NCBI RefSeq assembly: GCF_024166365.1
Contig: NC_064826.1
Span: 25,878,001 to 25,942,000 of the forward strand
DNA: 64,000 bases
Reading direction: 5' to 3'
Source: Elephas maximus indicus
Taxonomy: Eukaryota > Chordata > Mammalia > Proboscidea > Elephantidae
Part shown: one piece after another, positions 23,001-35,000 of the stretch
How positions within the stretch are numbered: the stretch's first letter is position 1
Layout of the letters: the number at the start of each line of letters is the position of its first letter
Position numbers and translations under genes: made by a program
Notes under the pieces: generated by a model
The model's database searches: none
What the model saw: only the letters and a program-made list of their open reading frames with translations
What the model was told of the DNA's origin: nothing

Positions 23001-26000
23001 CGTCTAGGAGGCTAGGAGTCTAAATTCAGGGTGCAAGCTCCAGGGGAAGGCTTTCTGTCTCTGTTAGCTCTGGAGGAGGTTCCTTATCATCAGTCTTCCA
23101 CTGGTTGAGGTGCTTCTCAGCACAGAGGTGCCAGGTCCAAAGAACATGCTATGCTCCCAGTGCTTCTTTCTTGGTGATATGAGGTCCCCCTGTCTCTGTT
23201 CACATCTCTCTTGGCTTAAGACACAATCCTATCTTGTAGATTGAGTCCTAACTCATTAACATAACTGCCTCTAATCTTACCTCATTAACATCATTAAAAA
23301 AAAAAATTACGCTCAAGTCAATTCCAACTCATAGAGACCCTATAGGACAGAGTTGGACTGCCCCATAGGATTTCTGAGGAGCACCTGGTGGACTCAAACT
23401 GCCAACCTTTTGGTTAGCAGCTGTAGCTCTTAACCACTACACCACCAGGGTTTCATAGAGATAGGACTTCCAACACATAGGAAAATCACATCAGATGGCA
23501 AAATGGTGGACAATCACACAATACTGGGAATCATGGACTAGCCAAGTTGACACATATTTTGGGGGGACAAAATTCAATCCATAATATTATTTGTCCTGGG
23601 TACATTCAGTTTGGGTAAGCCTCACACTTAATTTGGGAACAAATGCTATTTTCAATCAAGACAAGACTACTCCTCTGAGGCAGGCATTTGAGGGGGTTTC
23701 TCAGACAGATGGAATAAAAACAAGCAAGTGAACAACAACAAGTACAACGTAAGGGTAATTTAAGCCAGTGAAGAATAGCATAGGCTAGTACCATCAAGTT
23801 CACCTTCACCATCCATATTCTGCCCCAGCCTTCCTCCTTGAAACACTTTTTCACCTAGTTTCCAGTCCATTAAGTCTTGTGGTTTTTCTCCCACCACACT
23901 GGGTGTTCCTTTTCAGTCTGCTTTACTAGTTCCAGCTCGCCCTCCCTACATCTTAACACTGGAGTGCCCTAGGCTAAATCTTGGACAACTGATCTTCTCT
24001 AGCTATACTCATTCTCCAGATAAACTCATCCTGTCTCACTGCTTTACATTCTACCTGAATGTGAACAACTCTCAAATGTATATCTCCAAGACCTTATCCC
24101 TAAACTGATTATATACTCTCCTACTCACTTGACATCTCCACCTGGACACTTTATAAGCATTTTAAACTTGACATATCTTAATCCCATATCCTGATCCTCT
24201 CCCCAACCTAAAACTCTGGAAGCCTTTTACATCTCAGCATATGCCAACCCGTTCTTTCTAATACCTCAGCAGTAAAATCCTGGAGCCATTCTTTACTTTT
24301 TTTTTTTTCCCTCTTATATTTAATTCATCGTCGAATTCTCTTCAGTCTACCTTCAAAATACATCCAGAATTCAGCCACTGTTACCACTCTGGTCCAGGTC
24401 ACCACCAGCTTTCAACTGGATTATTGCAATAGCTTACCAACTATTCTCCAAGCTTTTTCTCTTGACCTTCTACAATCAGTTCTAAATTTAGCAACTGCAT
24501 TTCTGTCTATAATGAAATGAAACTAGAAATTAATAAGAAAAGGTAAACAAAAAAAATTCCTAGTTGCTTTCAAATTAAAAATGTTGTTGTCGTTGTTAGG
24601 TGCCATCGAGTCAGCTCCAACTCATAGCGACCCTATGCACAACAGAATGAAACACTGCCCGGTCCTGAGCCATCCCCACAATGGTTATGCAGGGGCTTAT
24701 TGTTGCAGCCACTGTGTCAATCCACCTCACTGAGGGTCTTCCTCTTTTCCACTGACCCTGTTCTCTGCCAAGCATGATGTCCTTCTCCAGGGACTGATCC
24801 CTCCTGACAACATGTCCAAAGTATGTAAGACACATACTTTGCCTCTTAAGAGCATCCTTGCTTCTACGGAGCATTCTGGTTGTACTTCTTCCAAGAAAAA
24901 TTTGTTCTTTTGGCAGTCCATGGTATATTCAATATTCCTCGGCAACACCACAATTCAAAGGTGTCAATTCTTCTTCCGTCTTGCTTATTCATTGTCCAGC
25001 TTTCACATGCATATGATGCGATTGAAAATACCATGGCTTGGGTCAGGCACACCTTAGTCTTCAAGGTGACATCTTTGTTCTTCAACACTTTAAAGAGGTC
25101 CTTTGCAGCAGATTTACCCAATGCAATGCGTCTTTTGATTTCTTGACGGCTGCTTCTATGCCTGTTGATTGTGGATCTAAGTAAAATCAAATCCTTGACA
25201 CCTTCAATCTTTTCTCCGTTTATCATGATTTTGCTCATTGGTCCAGTTGTGAGGATTTTTGTTTTCTTTATGTTGAGGTACAATCTGTACTGAAGGCTGC
25301 GGTCTTTGATCTTCATTAGTAAGTGCTTCAAGTCCTCTTCACTTTCAGCAAGCAAGGTTGTGTCATCTGCATAAGGCAGGTTGTTAATAAGTCTTCCTCC
25401 ATTCCTGATACCCCATTCTTCTTCATATATCCAGCTTCTCATATTATTTGCTCAACATACAGATTGAATAGGTATGGTGAAAGAATACAACCCTGACACA
25501 CACCTTTCCTGACTATAAACCGACCAGTATCCCCTTGTTCTGTCGAACAATTGCGTCTTGATCTATGCAAAGGTTCCTCATGAGCACAATTAAGTGTTCT
25601 GGAATTCCCTTTCTTTGCAATGTTATCCATAATTTGTTACGATCCACACAGTCGAATGCCTTTGCATAGTCAATGAAACACAGGTAAACAACCTTCTGGT
25701 ATTCTCTGCTTTCAGCCAGGATCCATCTGACATCAGCAATGATATCCCTGGTTCCACGTCCTCTTCTGAAACTGGCCTGAATTTCTGGCAGTTCCCTGTA
25801 GTGATATACTGCTGCAGCTGTTTTTGAATGATCTTCAGCAAAATCTTGCTTGCGTGTGGTATTAATGATATTGTTCTATAATTTCCACATTCAGTTGGAT
25901 CACCTTTCTTGGGAATAGGCATAAATATGGATCTCTTCCAATCAGTTGACCAGGAAGCTGTCTTCCATATTTCTTGGCATAGAAGAGTGAGCACCTCCAG

Positions 26001-29000
26001 CGCTGCATCTGTTTATTGAAACATCTCAGTTGATATTCCATCAATTCCTGGAGCCTTGTTTTTCGTCAATGCCTTCAGAACAGCTTGGACTTCCTCCTTC
26101 AGTACCACTGGTTCCTGATCATATGCGGCCTCTTGAAATGGTTGAACATCAGCTAATTCTTTTTGGTATAATGACTCTGTATATTCCTTCCATCTTCTTT
26201 TGATGCTTCCTGTGTCATTTAATATTTTCACTATTGCAACTTGAGGCTTGAATTTTTCCTTCAGTTCTTTCAGCTTGGTTTTCCATGTCCAGCTCTTTGC
26301 ACATGTCATTATAATACCTTGTCTTCTCCAGCCGCCCTTTGAAATCTTCTGTTCAGTTCTTTTACTTCATCAACTCTTCCTTTTGCTTTAGCTGCTCGAC
26401 ATTTGAGAGCAAGTTTCAGAGTCTCCTCTGACATCCATCTTGGTCTTTTCTTTCTTTCCCACGTGCCTGTCAGTTTGTCGTATGGGGAGGGCTTGCATGT
26501 TGCTGTGATGCTGGAAGCTATGCCACTGGTATTCAGACACCAGCAGGGTCACCCATGGAGGACAGGTTTCAGCCGAGCTTCCAGACTAAGACAGACTAGG
26601 AAGAAGGACCTGGCAGTCTACTTCTGAAAAGTATTAGCCAGTGAAAACCTTATGAATTGCAGCGGAACATTGTGTGATATAGTGTTGGAAGATGACCCCC
26701 CTAGGTTGGAAGGGACTGAAAAGATGACTGGGGAAAAGCTGCCTCCTCAAAGTAGAGTCGACCTTAATGACATGGATGGAGTAAAGCTTTTCGGACCTTC
26801 ATTTGCTGGTGTGGCACGACTCAAAATGAGAAGAAACAGCTGCAAACATCCATTAATAGTCGGAACCTGGAATGTACAAAGTATGAATCTAGGAAAACTG
26901 GAAATATCAAAAATGAAATGGAATGCATAAACATCAATATCGTAGGCATTAGTGAGCTGAAATGGACTGCTATTGGCCATTTTGAATCAGACAATCATGT
27001 AGTCTACTATGCTGGGAATGACAACTTGAAGAGGAATGGTGTTGCATCCATTGTCAAAAAGAACGTTTCAAGATCTATCCTGAAGTACAATGCTGTCAGT
27101 GATAGGATAATAACCATACGCCTACAAGGAAGACCAGTTAATACGACCATTCTTCAAATTTGCGCACCAACCACTAGGACCAAAGATGAAGGAACAGAAG
27201 ATTTTTATCAGCTGCTACAATCTGAAATTGATCAAACATGCAATCAAGATGCATTGATAATTACTGGCGATTGGAATGCGAAGGTTGGAAACAAAGAAGA
27301 AGGGTCAGTAGTTGGAAAATATGGCCTTGGTGATAGAAACAATGCTAGAGATCGAATGGTAGAATTTTGGAAGACCAACAACTTCTTCATTGCAAATACC
27401 TTCTTTCACCAACGTAAACGGTGACTATACACATGAACCTCACCAGATGGAACACACACAAATTGAATTGACTACATCTGTGGAAAGTGATGTTGGAAAA
27501 TCTGAATATCATCAGTCAGAACAAGGCCAGGGGCCAACTGTGGAACAGACCATCAATTGCGCGTATGCAAGTTCAAGCTGAAACTGAAGAAAATCAGAGC
27601 AAGTCCATGAGAGCCAAAATATGACCTTGAGTATATCCCACCTGACTTTAGAGACCATCTGAAGAATAGATTTGACGCATCGAACACTAGTGACCAAAGA
27701 CCAGATGAGTTGTGGAATGATATCAAGGACATTATCCATGAAGAAAGTAAGAGGTCATTGAAAAGACCTGACCAAACCAAAGCAAACCCAGTGCCATCAA
27801 GTCGATTCCAACTCATAGTGAACCTATAGGACAGAGTAGAACTGCTCCATAGAGTTTCCAAGGAGCACCTGGCAGATTCGAACTGCTGACCTTTTGGTTA
27901 CCAGACGTAGCACTTAACCACCACACCACCAGGGTTTCCACTGAAAAGACAGGAAAGAAATTAAAAATATTCTCCTAAAAAATAACTTGGTTGAAGAAAA
28001 AATTAAAAAATACAATTTCAAACAAATTATAAAATAAAAACAATTAGAGTAAAAAACCCTTTCCCATCAAGTCAATTTTGACTTAGAGGACCCTGGGTGA
28101 TACAGAGTGGAACTGTTCCATAGGGTTTTCTTGGCTGTAACCTTTATGGAAGCTGATCACTAGGCCTTTCTTCCGCAGCAGATGAGTTCAAACCGTCAAC
28201 CTTTCTGTTAGTAGTCAGGCACAAACCGCTTGCACCACCCAGGGACCACGAACAATTAGAATGGTACATATTAAAACTTATTAATCCAGCCAAAGCAATT
28301 CTCAGTTGTAAATGCCCAGTCTTAAATGCTTTTGTTGACCAGGCAATCCAATTCTCAAACAAAAAATCAAGGTATTTCGGCATGGACTTTCACTTGAATT
28401 CCCACTCAGCTATAGACCAGTGTAAGTGCTGGTTGATCAAGAACTGAGAGGTATCCTTTCCACTTAAATTTTGCTCCATGCTTCCTACCCCTCCAACCCA
28501 CTGCATCCTCTGAGTCACTTTTCCACTTTTGGCAGTGCTCTGTTAGTAGCTACTTGCTTCATTGAGTGGATGCCTTTCCTATTTCCATCTCTGTACCAGC
28601 AGTTGGCCATCAAATTTCCTAAGACTCAGGAAGTGACCCTTCACCTAATATGGTGACCTCTTCTGACCTCCAGGGCATCTTCTTTTATCTTATTTTACAC
28701 CTTTATCCAAAGGAATATATGTTATCATGGGCCTTTGTCTCCATTTCTGTTTTTGGATCTTAAAAAAGTGTCCTAACAGACAATTTAAAGCATACTAAGA
28801 ATGTTAAATACATAATTAACATTCTCTATTTAAATCAATCCCATGAAAGGAAATAATAAAAGCATAAATCCATAAATTAGAAAACTGAATCAATAGATGA
28901 CCCCAAGAGCTAGGTCTTCAAAAAAAAAAAATCTATAAACCCTTTACACCTGACAAATCTAATTAAAAAAAGAAAGAAAAAAATATGAATGAGAAATAGG

Positions 29001-32000
29001 ACTAAAGATTCAGAGAATTTTTTTAGCTTATTTTTTAAATTAAAGTTAACACATTATGTGTTCTTTTATGCTAATAAATTGAAAGTTTGATGATAAATCA
29101 CCAAATTGATTTAAGGGATAAAAAAAAATTTTTTTTTTGATAGAAACCTTAATTAAAATAGAACATTAAATTAGGGAAGAAATTAATTACCACAACAAAA
29201 ATCATTTCTAAACCAAAGCATCTTTGTGTTTGAGTTATTTTCAACATTTAAAGATTAAATCATTTTTGTGTTATGAAATTGATTCAGAGCATGAAAAATG
29301 AAATGAAAAGCTATCAAATTTATCTCTGAAGTAAATATAACCTTGATATAAAAACTCTCAGAGAAGAAAATCACGCACAGATTTTCCTAATGAATGTAGG
29401 GCCGAGTCTAAGTCAGGGTCAAAAACCCCAAATGCAGGGTAATGAGCTGGCACCAACTGAAGAGTGGAAGCCCCACTCAGAGGGAGCAGCTGGACCACTG
29501 AGGCCAGGCACCTTGAGTTCTCAAGAGAAATTTTAAAATGCCTCATTTTATAATGTTATCAAATAATTCGTTTGGGTTTCTTTTTTTCCTACAATGTGGT
29601 ATGGGCTATCCAAAACACATTTCCATGCCAATTTTTTATGCATAAGCCTCATGTTTGTGATCTTATATCTAAATCAACAACATGAGGGTTCTTTCCAGCG
29701 CTCTGTCTCTCTACCATGCCATTATCTAAAACTGAAATGTAGAGGACATATTTGTGATTGTCTCACTTAAAAATCGGTTATGGGATGATACACACAAAAA
29801 AAGTCAGTTTGGGAGCTCTTGGAGGGGCACCTATAAAAAAAAATCATTCTCCAGAACTAAGAGTTCACATCTTTACATGTTAAGAAACTATATGGAGGGT
29901 GGGGGGCGAGGGGAATAGGAGAAGCAGCAGTAGCGGCTACATGGACAGAGAAGATCACAGTGGTTTCTAGTATGGGCTCAAATTGCAAATCAAAGGTTGG
30001 ACAATCCATCCATGTTGCAAGAGTCAACCTTATTTTCACATGACCAACTCCATGGAGCAGTAGGGATTTACCCATTTAATATTCTTCCAAGCAATGGTGG
30101 CTAAGCCAGATAATGTATGTATTTATAATTTCAGTATAAGAAATTTTGCTCTTTAAAACAGGATGGCTCCAGGGAATTATGCTAAGGAAAAAAAAGCCTA
30201 TCCCAAAGGTTATATACTGCATGATCCCATTTTTGTTAACATCCTTGAAATGATAAAGTTATAGAAATGGAAAATGTGTTAGTGGTTGCTAGAGGGGTGG
30301 GGAGAGAGAGAGATGTTTCAGCTGATACCCAAAGCTTAAGACAATGGTTGATAACTAAGGAGTTATAAGACAACCACCCACCTCTAGCCTATACAAAGAA
30401 GTGGCTAGAAATTTGTAGGGAGGAAAGAAGATTCTACTAAGGAAGTTTGAAGTAGAGAGTACTGCCCTAGAGCCTCAAGAGAACTCCATGGAGCTTAGAG
30501 GCTGACTTCTTCATTCATTCACTCCACAAATATTTATTCAGTACATACTGCTATGTGCCAAGCCCTGTTATAGGTTCTGGGAACAGAAGTAGTTAAAACA
30601 GAAAAATCCCTGTTCCCATGAAGATTACATTCAAGTGGGAAGAAGACAACAGTAGACAGGATAAATAAATGTTATAATATAGGAGGTGATGAGTGTTATA
30701 GATAAAAATATAACAAGAAAGGGGCATAAGGAGGGTTGAGCTGAGTGAGGGGCATTTTAGTTTTAAATACCATGGTCAGAGTGAAATTTAGCTAAGTCTT
30801 GAAGGAGGCAAAGGAGAGCCATGTGGGTATCTGGGGGAGAATGTTCTGGGAATCAGGAATGTGCATATAAGGCCGACTCTGGCTCAAGCTTAGTAAGGGG
30901 GAGAATAGAAAAAGAAGAGCTCAGATAAAGTTTGAGAGCAGTGCCCTGGAGTTTTGGTGACGAGAGAAGAGCTGGTGCTGGACTGTCCTCTGGAGGGGTT
31001 TGTAGGTAGGAAGCTGATAGAAATAGTCCACAAGGGCCCAGTAAAGAGAAAGGGCAGAAGTGAGAGTGGTCTGCCCTCACAAAATTTGACATAGCAAGGA
31101 TACAGGAGTCTGCTTATGGTTCAAGAGGATGCCACCCACAGAAGATAGCCAGGTGTACAGCTTTCTGAAAGGATTTGGTCCAGAAGGCCAAGGGAAAAGG
31201 GGTTCTCAGGGCTATACCTCTGGAGAAGGAGGAAAGGGGAAGTTACAAGAGGTCAGCTAAAGAGTGCATTGCCCAAGTCAGAGAATGGTGCAATCGGGGA
31301 GGGAAGGGAGAGATAAAGATGGAGTTTCAAAACAAATCTCAGGAGTCCCTCAAGAGAGGGACAGCCCTGACATGACAGCTGTGTTAAAAGACCTTCAACA
31401 AAGATAATTACAAAGATCACCAAATAGATAAAAATAGGGTAGCCCACTTGCCCTCAACCACACCTGCCTCCTGCACCCATCTTTGAAGCGGCTGAACAAA
31501 GAAATACCCCCCCCTTCCCACACCTCAGACCCAGACCTGGGGTGTGGGGAGGTGGGATTAAAAATTTTAAACTGATGCTAATAACCAGCACTTACACGGC
31601 ACTTCCCATGTGCTGGGTACCGCTGTAAGTGCTTTACATCTATTCATGATGTAGTTCTCATAACAACTCTGTGAGGTAGATACTATTATTAACCTCATTT
31701 TACAGACAAAGAAATGGAAGCACATGGAGACTCAATGAATTGCTTAAGGTCACATGGCTAGTAGATGACCAAGAGGGGCTATGACCCCAAGCAGCCTGGC
31801 CCCAGATCCCTACCCTTAACAACTCTCTCGCTGTTTTGAGCCACACTAAGAGAGAGATTGCTGTTTTTATATTTGATGAGACTGGACTTTTTAATACCTG
31901 AAAATCAGCGTGCTCATTAATACCTGGAAATGGGGAAAACTGTGGCCTCTGAATTCTCACATAAGCAGTGGGACAGGTGAGCAACAGACAGTGTCCAAAG

Positions 32001-35000
32001 GCAGTTGTGCAAAATACTGAAGTTATGTCCTGTGTGCACCATGATCAAGAGTAGATTGTTAATTAACCTTTAGATAGATGATTTTCCCCTTCCACATACA
32101 TTTCTGTCCATCAGGTAATCCATCAAAAAAATAATAATTTTTGGAGAATCTGCCCTTCTTCTTAGTATAGGTGAAATAATGATTATTTTTAAATTTAGTA
32201 TTCATTTTCCTTGTCATATATATAGTCATTTAAACTACCCAAATCCCTGCTAAAATAAAACCTACTATGCAAAAAAAAAAAAAAATTTTTTTTTTTTTTT
32301 TGCATAGTAGGTTTTATTTTAGTACTGTTTTTTTTTTTTTTAGATGGAGAAATACAATTCAGAGAGGTTAGTTAACTTGCCCAGGCAAATACTAAGGTAC
32401 CTTGTTATCACTAGAATGTAAGATTAGACTCTAATTCAGGGCTATCTGAAACCTTTATGCTTTTTCTAACGTATTACTAATCACAGTCACTAGTACAGAG
32501 TAGATGTTCAAAAAATGTTAGCCCCTCTTCCTTTGAATGTCACTAAAGTCAAGTGGGCAATCATTTAGCTCTGGGGTGAAAAAATTAAAATATATGTATG
32601 TATATATATATCTAGAATATTTGCAAGATGCTGACAGAGAAAGCAGTGCTTACCTTTGAAGCAGAATATTCATAGCCTCCCCACAGTATCACTCCTGCTG
32701 CCCCCAAAGCCGCACTCTCACCAATTGTATGCATTAAGTCTTCCTAGAACAGAGAATATCAGGAGTAGTTGTCAGCCAAACCATATTTAGTCACTGACAA
32801 TTCAAATATAAGACTCAATCCATCAACTGTGGTAAAGAACACACAATAGAGAAATATTATTTTTGTGTCTAAAACAAAGGACCACAGAGCAGAATTGGAA
32901 AATTCTGGAAAAGCAGAATTCTACCTTGGTAGTTAACATTTTATTTGATAAATATTTATGATGTGCCAGGCAATATTCTAGACACTGGGGATATAAAAAT
33001 GAAATCGAGCTCAATTTCTGTCCTGGAGGGAGTGCTTTCGTCTGGTGGTTGAGGCATATATACAAATAAGTAATTATAATATAATAAAGTATGTATTGGT
33101 TGTTGTTGTTATTAGTTGCCGTCCAGTTAATTCTGACTCCTGGTGACATGTGTTTCAGAGCAGAACTGTGCTCTATAGGGTTTTCAAAGATGTGACCTTT
33201 TGGAAGCAGATCACCAAGCCTGTCTTCCCAGGTGACTCTGAGTGGGTTTGAACTGCCGACCTTTCAGCTAGTAGTTGAGTGCTTATCAGTTTGTGCCACC
33301 CTGGGACTCCATATATGAGAAGCACCCACTCTATTAGTAGTATCTATTGTTTGGAGGAGGTGAAGGCTTCCTTGAGGAGGTGAAATTTCAGATGGGTCTT
33401 TGAGAAAAGAAGAAATTTGCAATGTTTTGACACTAACCACTAGATCTGTTGTAGACTCATAAAGACAAAACTCAATGGAATTTATGCTTTTTCCGCCATA
33501 AACCTACTCAATTACAACATAAAAATGTAACGAAACATGTAGATGGTTAATAATTTATTCCAAGCTCTATTTTGTATGTTCTTAATTTAGAAAATTTCTG
33601 CTAAGCTTTCATATTGGAAAAAAAAACTGATTCTGAAATTTCTCCCAGGTTAAAATTAATCTCTCTGTTATATGATTTAACTCAAGCTTAACAACTGTTC
33701 TTCAGGAAATTCCTTTAAGAGCTAAACTCCAAAAACTCCAAGTAAATATCTAATTATCAGTGACATTGTTTCAGAATTGGATTGACATCTGAAGAAACAT
33801 ACGCCTTGATAGTAATAATAAAGGAACCCTAGCCAAAATCAACTCAACGGCAACAGGTTGGTTTTGGTTTTGGTTTGGTGGTGCAGTGCTTAAAGCACTC
33901 GACTGCTAACTGAAAGGTCGCTGGTTTGAACCCACCTGCTGCTCCTTGGGAGAAAGATGTAGTGGCAGTCTGCTTCTGTAAGGATTTACAACCTTGGAAA
34001 CCCTAGTGAGAAATTGTACTCTATCCTATAGGGTCACTATGAGCTGGAATCGACTTGGCCGTTTTACTGCAAATCTCATGTTCAAGCCGCCTGCTGCAAA
34101 GCCAGGAATGAGACAGGAGGATGTAAGCAGTAAGAGGGCTTTATTCAATACCGGTATTCAAGAGACAGAGGGGGTTAAATTCCTCCCAAATTCTGTCTAA
34201 TTCTAAAGAGCTAGTGGGAGAGTTTTATAGGGGTAAGGTCAGGGTTGCCTAATGTTTTAAGCACATAGTCCACAGACGGTCTTATACATCACAAAACAAC
34301 TACAAGAAACTCTTTATTAAACTAAAGATATGCCTGTCAGACATCTGGACTCTAATCAGTATGTTTGTAACAGGCTGAAAAAACTTACATAAGAATCTCT
34401 CGGCTAGTGGAACTGTTCTGCCAAGGCCACTCTGGCCGAGATCAAACCAAACCCACTGCCATCCAGTCGATTCCGACTCATAGCGACCCTATAGGACAGA
34501 GTAGAACTGCCCCGTAGAGTTTCCAAGGAGCGCCTTGTGGATTCAAACTGCTGACCTTTTGCTTAGCAGCCATAGCACTTAGCCACTATGCCACCAGAGT
34601 TTCCCTGGCCAAGATAGGGAGCAAGAAAGAAAGTTGTAGATTAAAAATATCAGGCATCTTTTCTAGCTGCCGCCTTTTAGGCTGAAGGCCATTTCTCAAG
34701 AGAACAAAGAAGAGGAGACAGACCAAGGCCACAGGAGCTGAGAGAGCTCCGCATCCCTTTGAAAGAGACAGGTGCAGCTGCTGCAATAAAAAATGTTTTC
34801 AGAGATTACTTAGAGCATCATTATGGCATCAGTCATGTCAAGTTCTCAATCACCCATTGTGAATAGGAGAAAACACGTTGTAAGGTGTTAGGGTGTTTGT
34901 TAAGAGTGGAACAGGCTGCTCAGCCATATCGTGAACAGAACCTGCGCCATTTTCTAAAGACTAGAGATTAATCACAGCTTATGCAGCTACACTACAACAA

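Larger units (their letters stand above)
24583..27957 (-). mobile_element. RTE-type LINE, near full length, with a 5' inversion
   Basis: The 3' portion (26460 down to 24583) is antisense and encodes the reverse transcriptase. It has KNKAPGIDGIST, a NYRTISL motif, GVCQGCILSPYLFN and the YADD active site (LPYADDTTLLA), ending with the RTE tail and (TTG)n. The 5' portion (26460-27957) is sense and holds the 5' UTR plus an endonuclease domain (GTWNVQSM, GISELKW, TGDWNAKVG). Frames are broken in several places. The element is flanked by AAATTAAAAAT on both sides (24572-24582 and 27958-27968). Without the inserted SINE it is about 3.2 kb, the full RTE size. Confidence 0.9.
24505..29000 (+). mobile_element. 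L1 ORF2 fragment split by later insertions
   Basis: Pieces at 24505-24582, 27969-28052, 28258-28345 and 28790-29000 follow L1 ORF2 order. They include 'aactagaaattaataagaaaagg', 'gttgaagaaaaaattaaaaaa', 'agttgtaaatgcc' and 'gatgaccccaagagctaggtc'. The gaps are an RTE (24583-27957), an AfroSINE and an unassigned stretch (28346-28789). No coding capacity remains. Confidence 0.65.
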
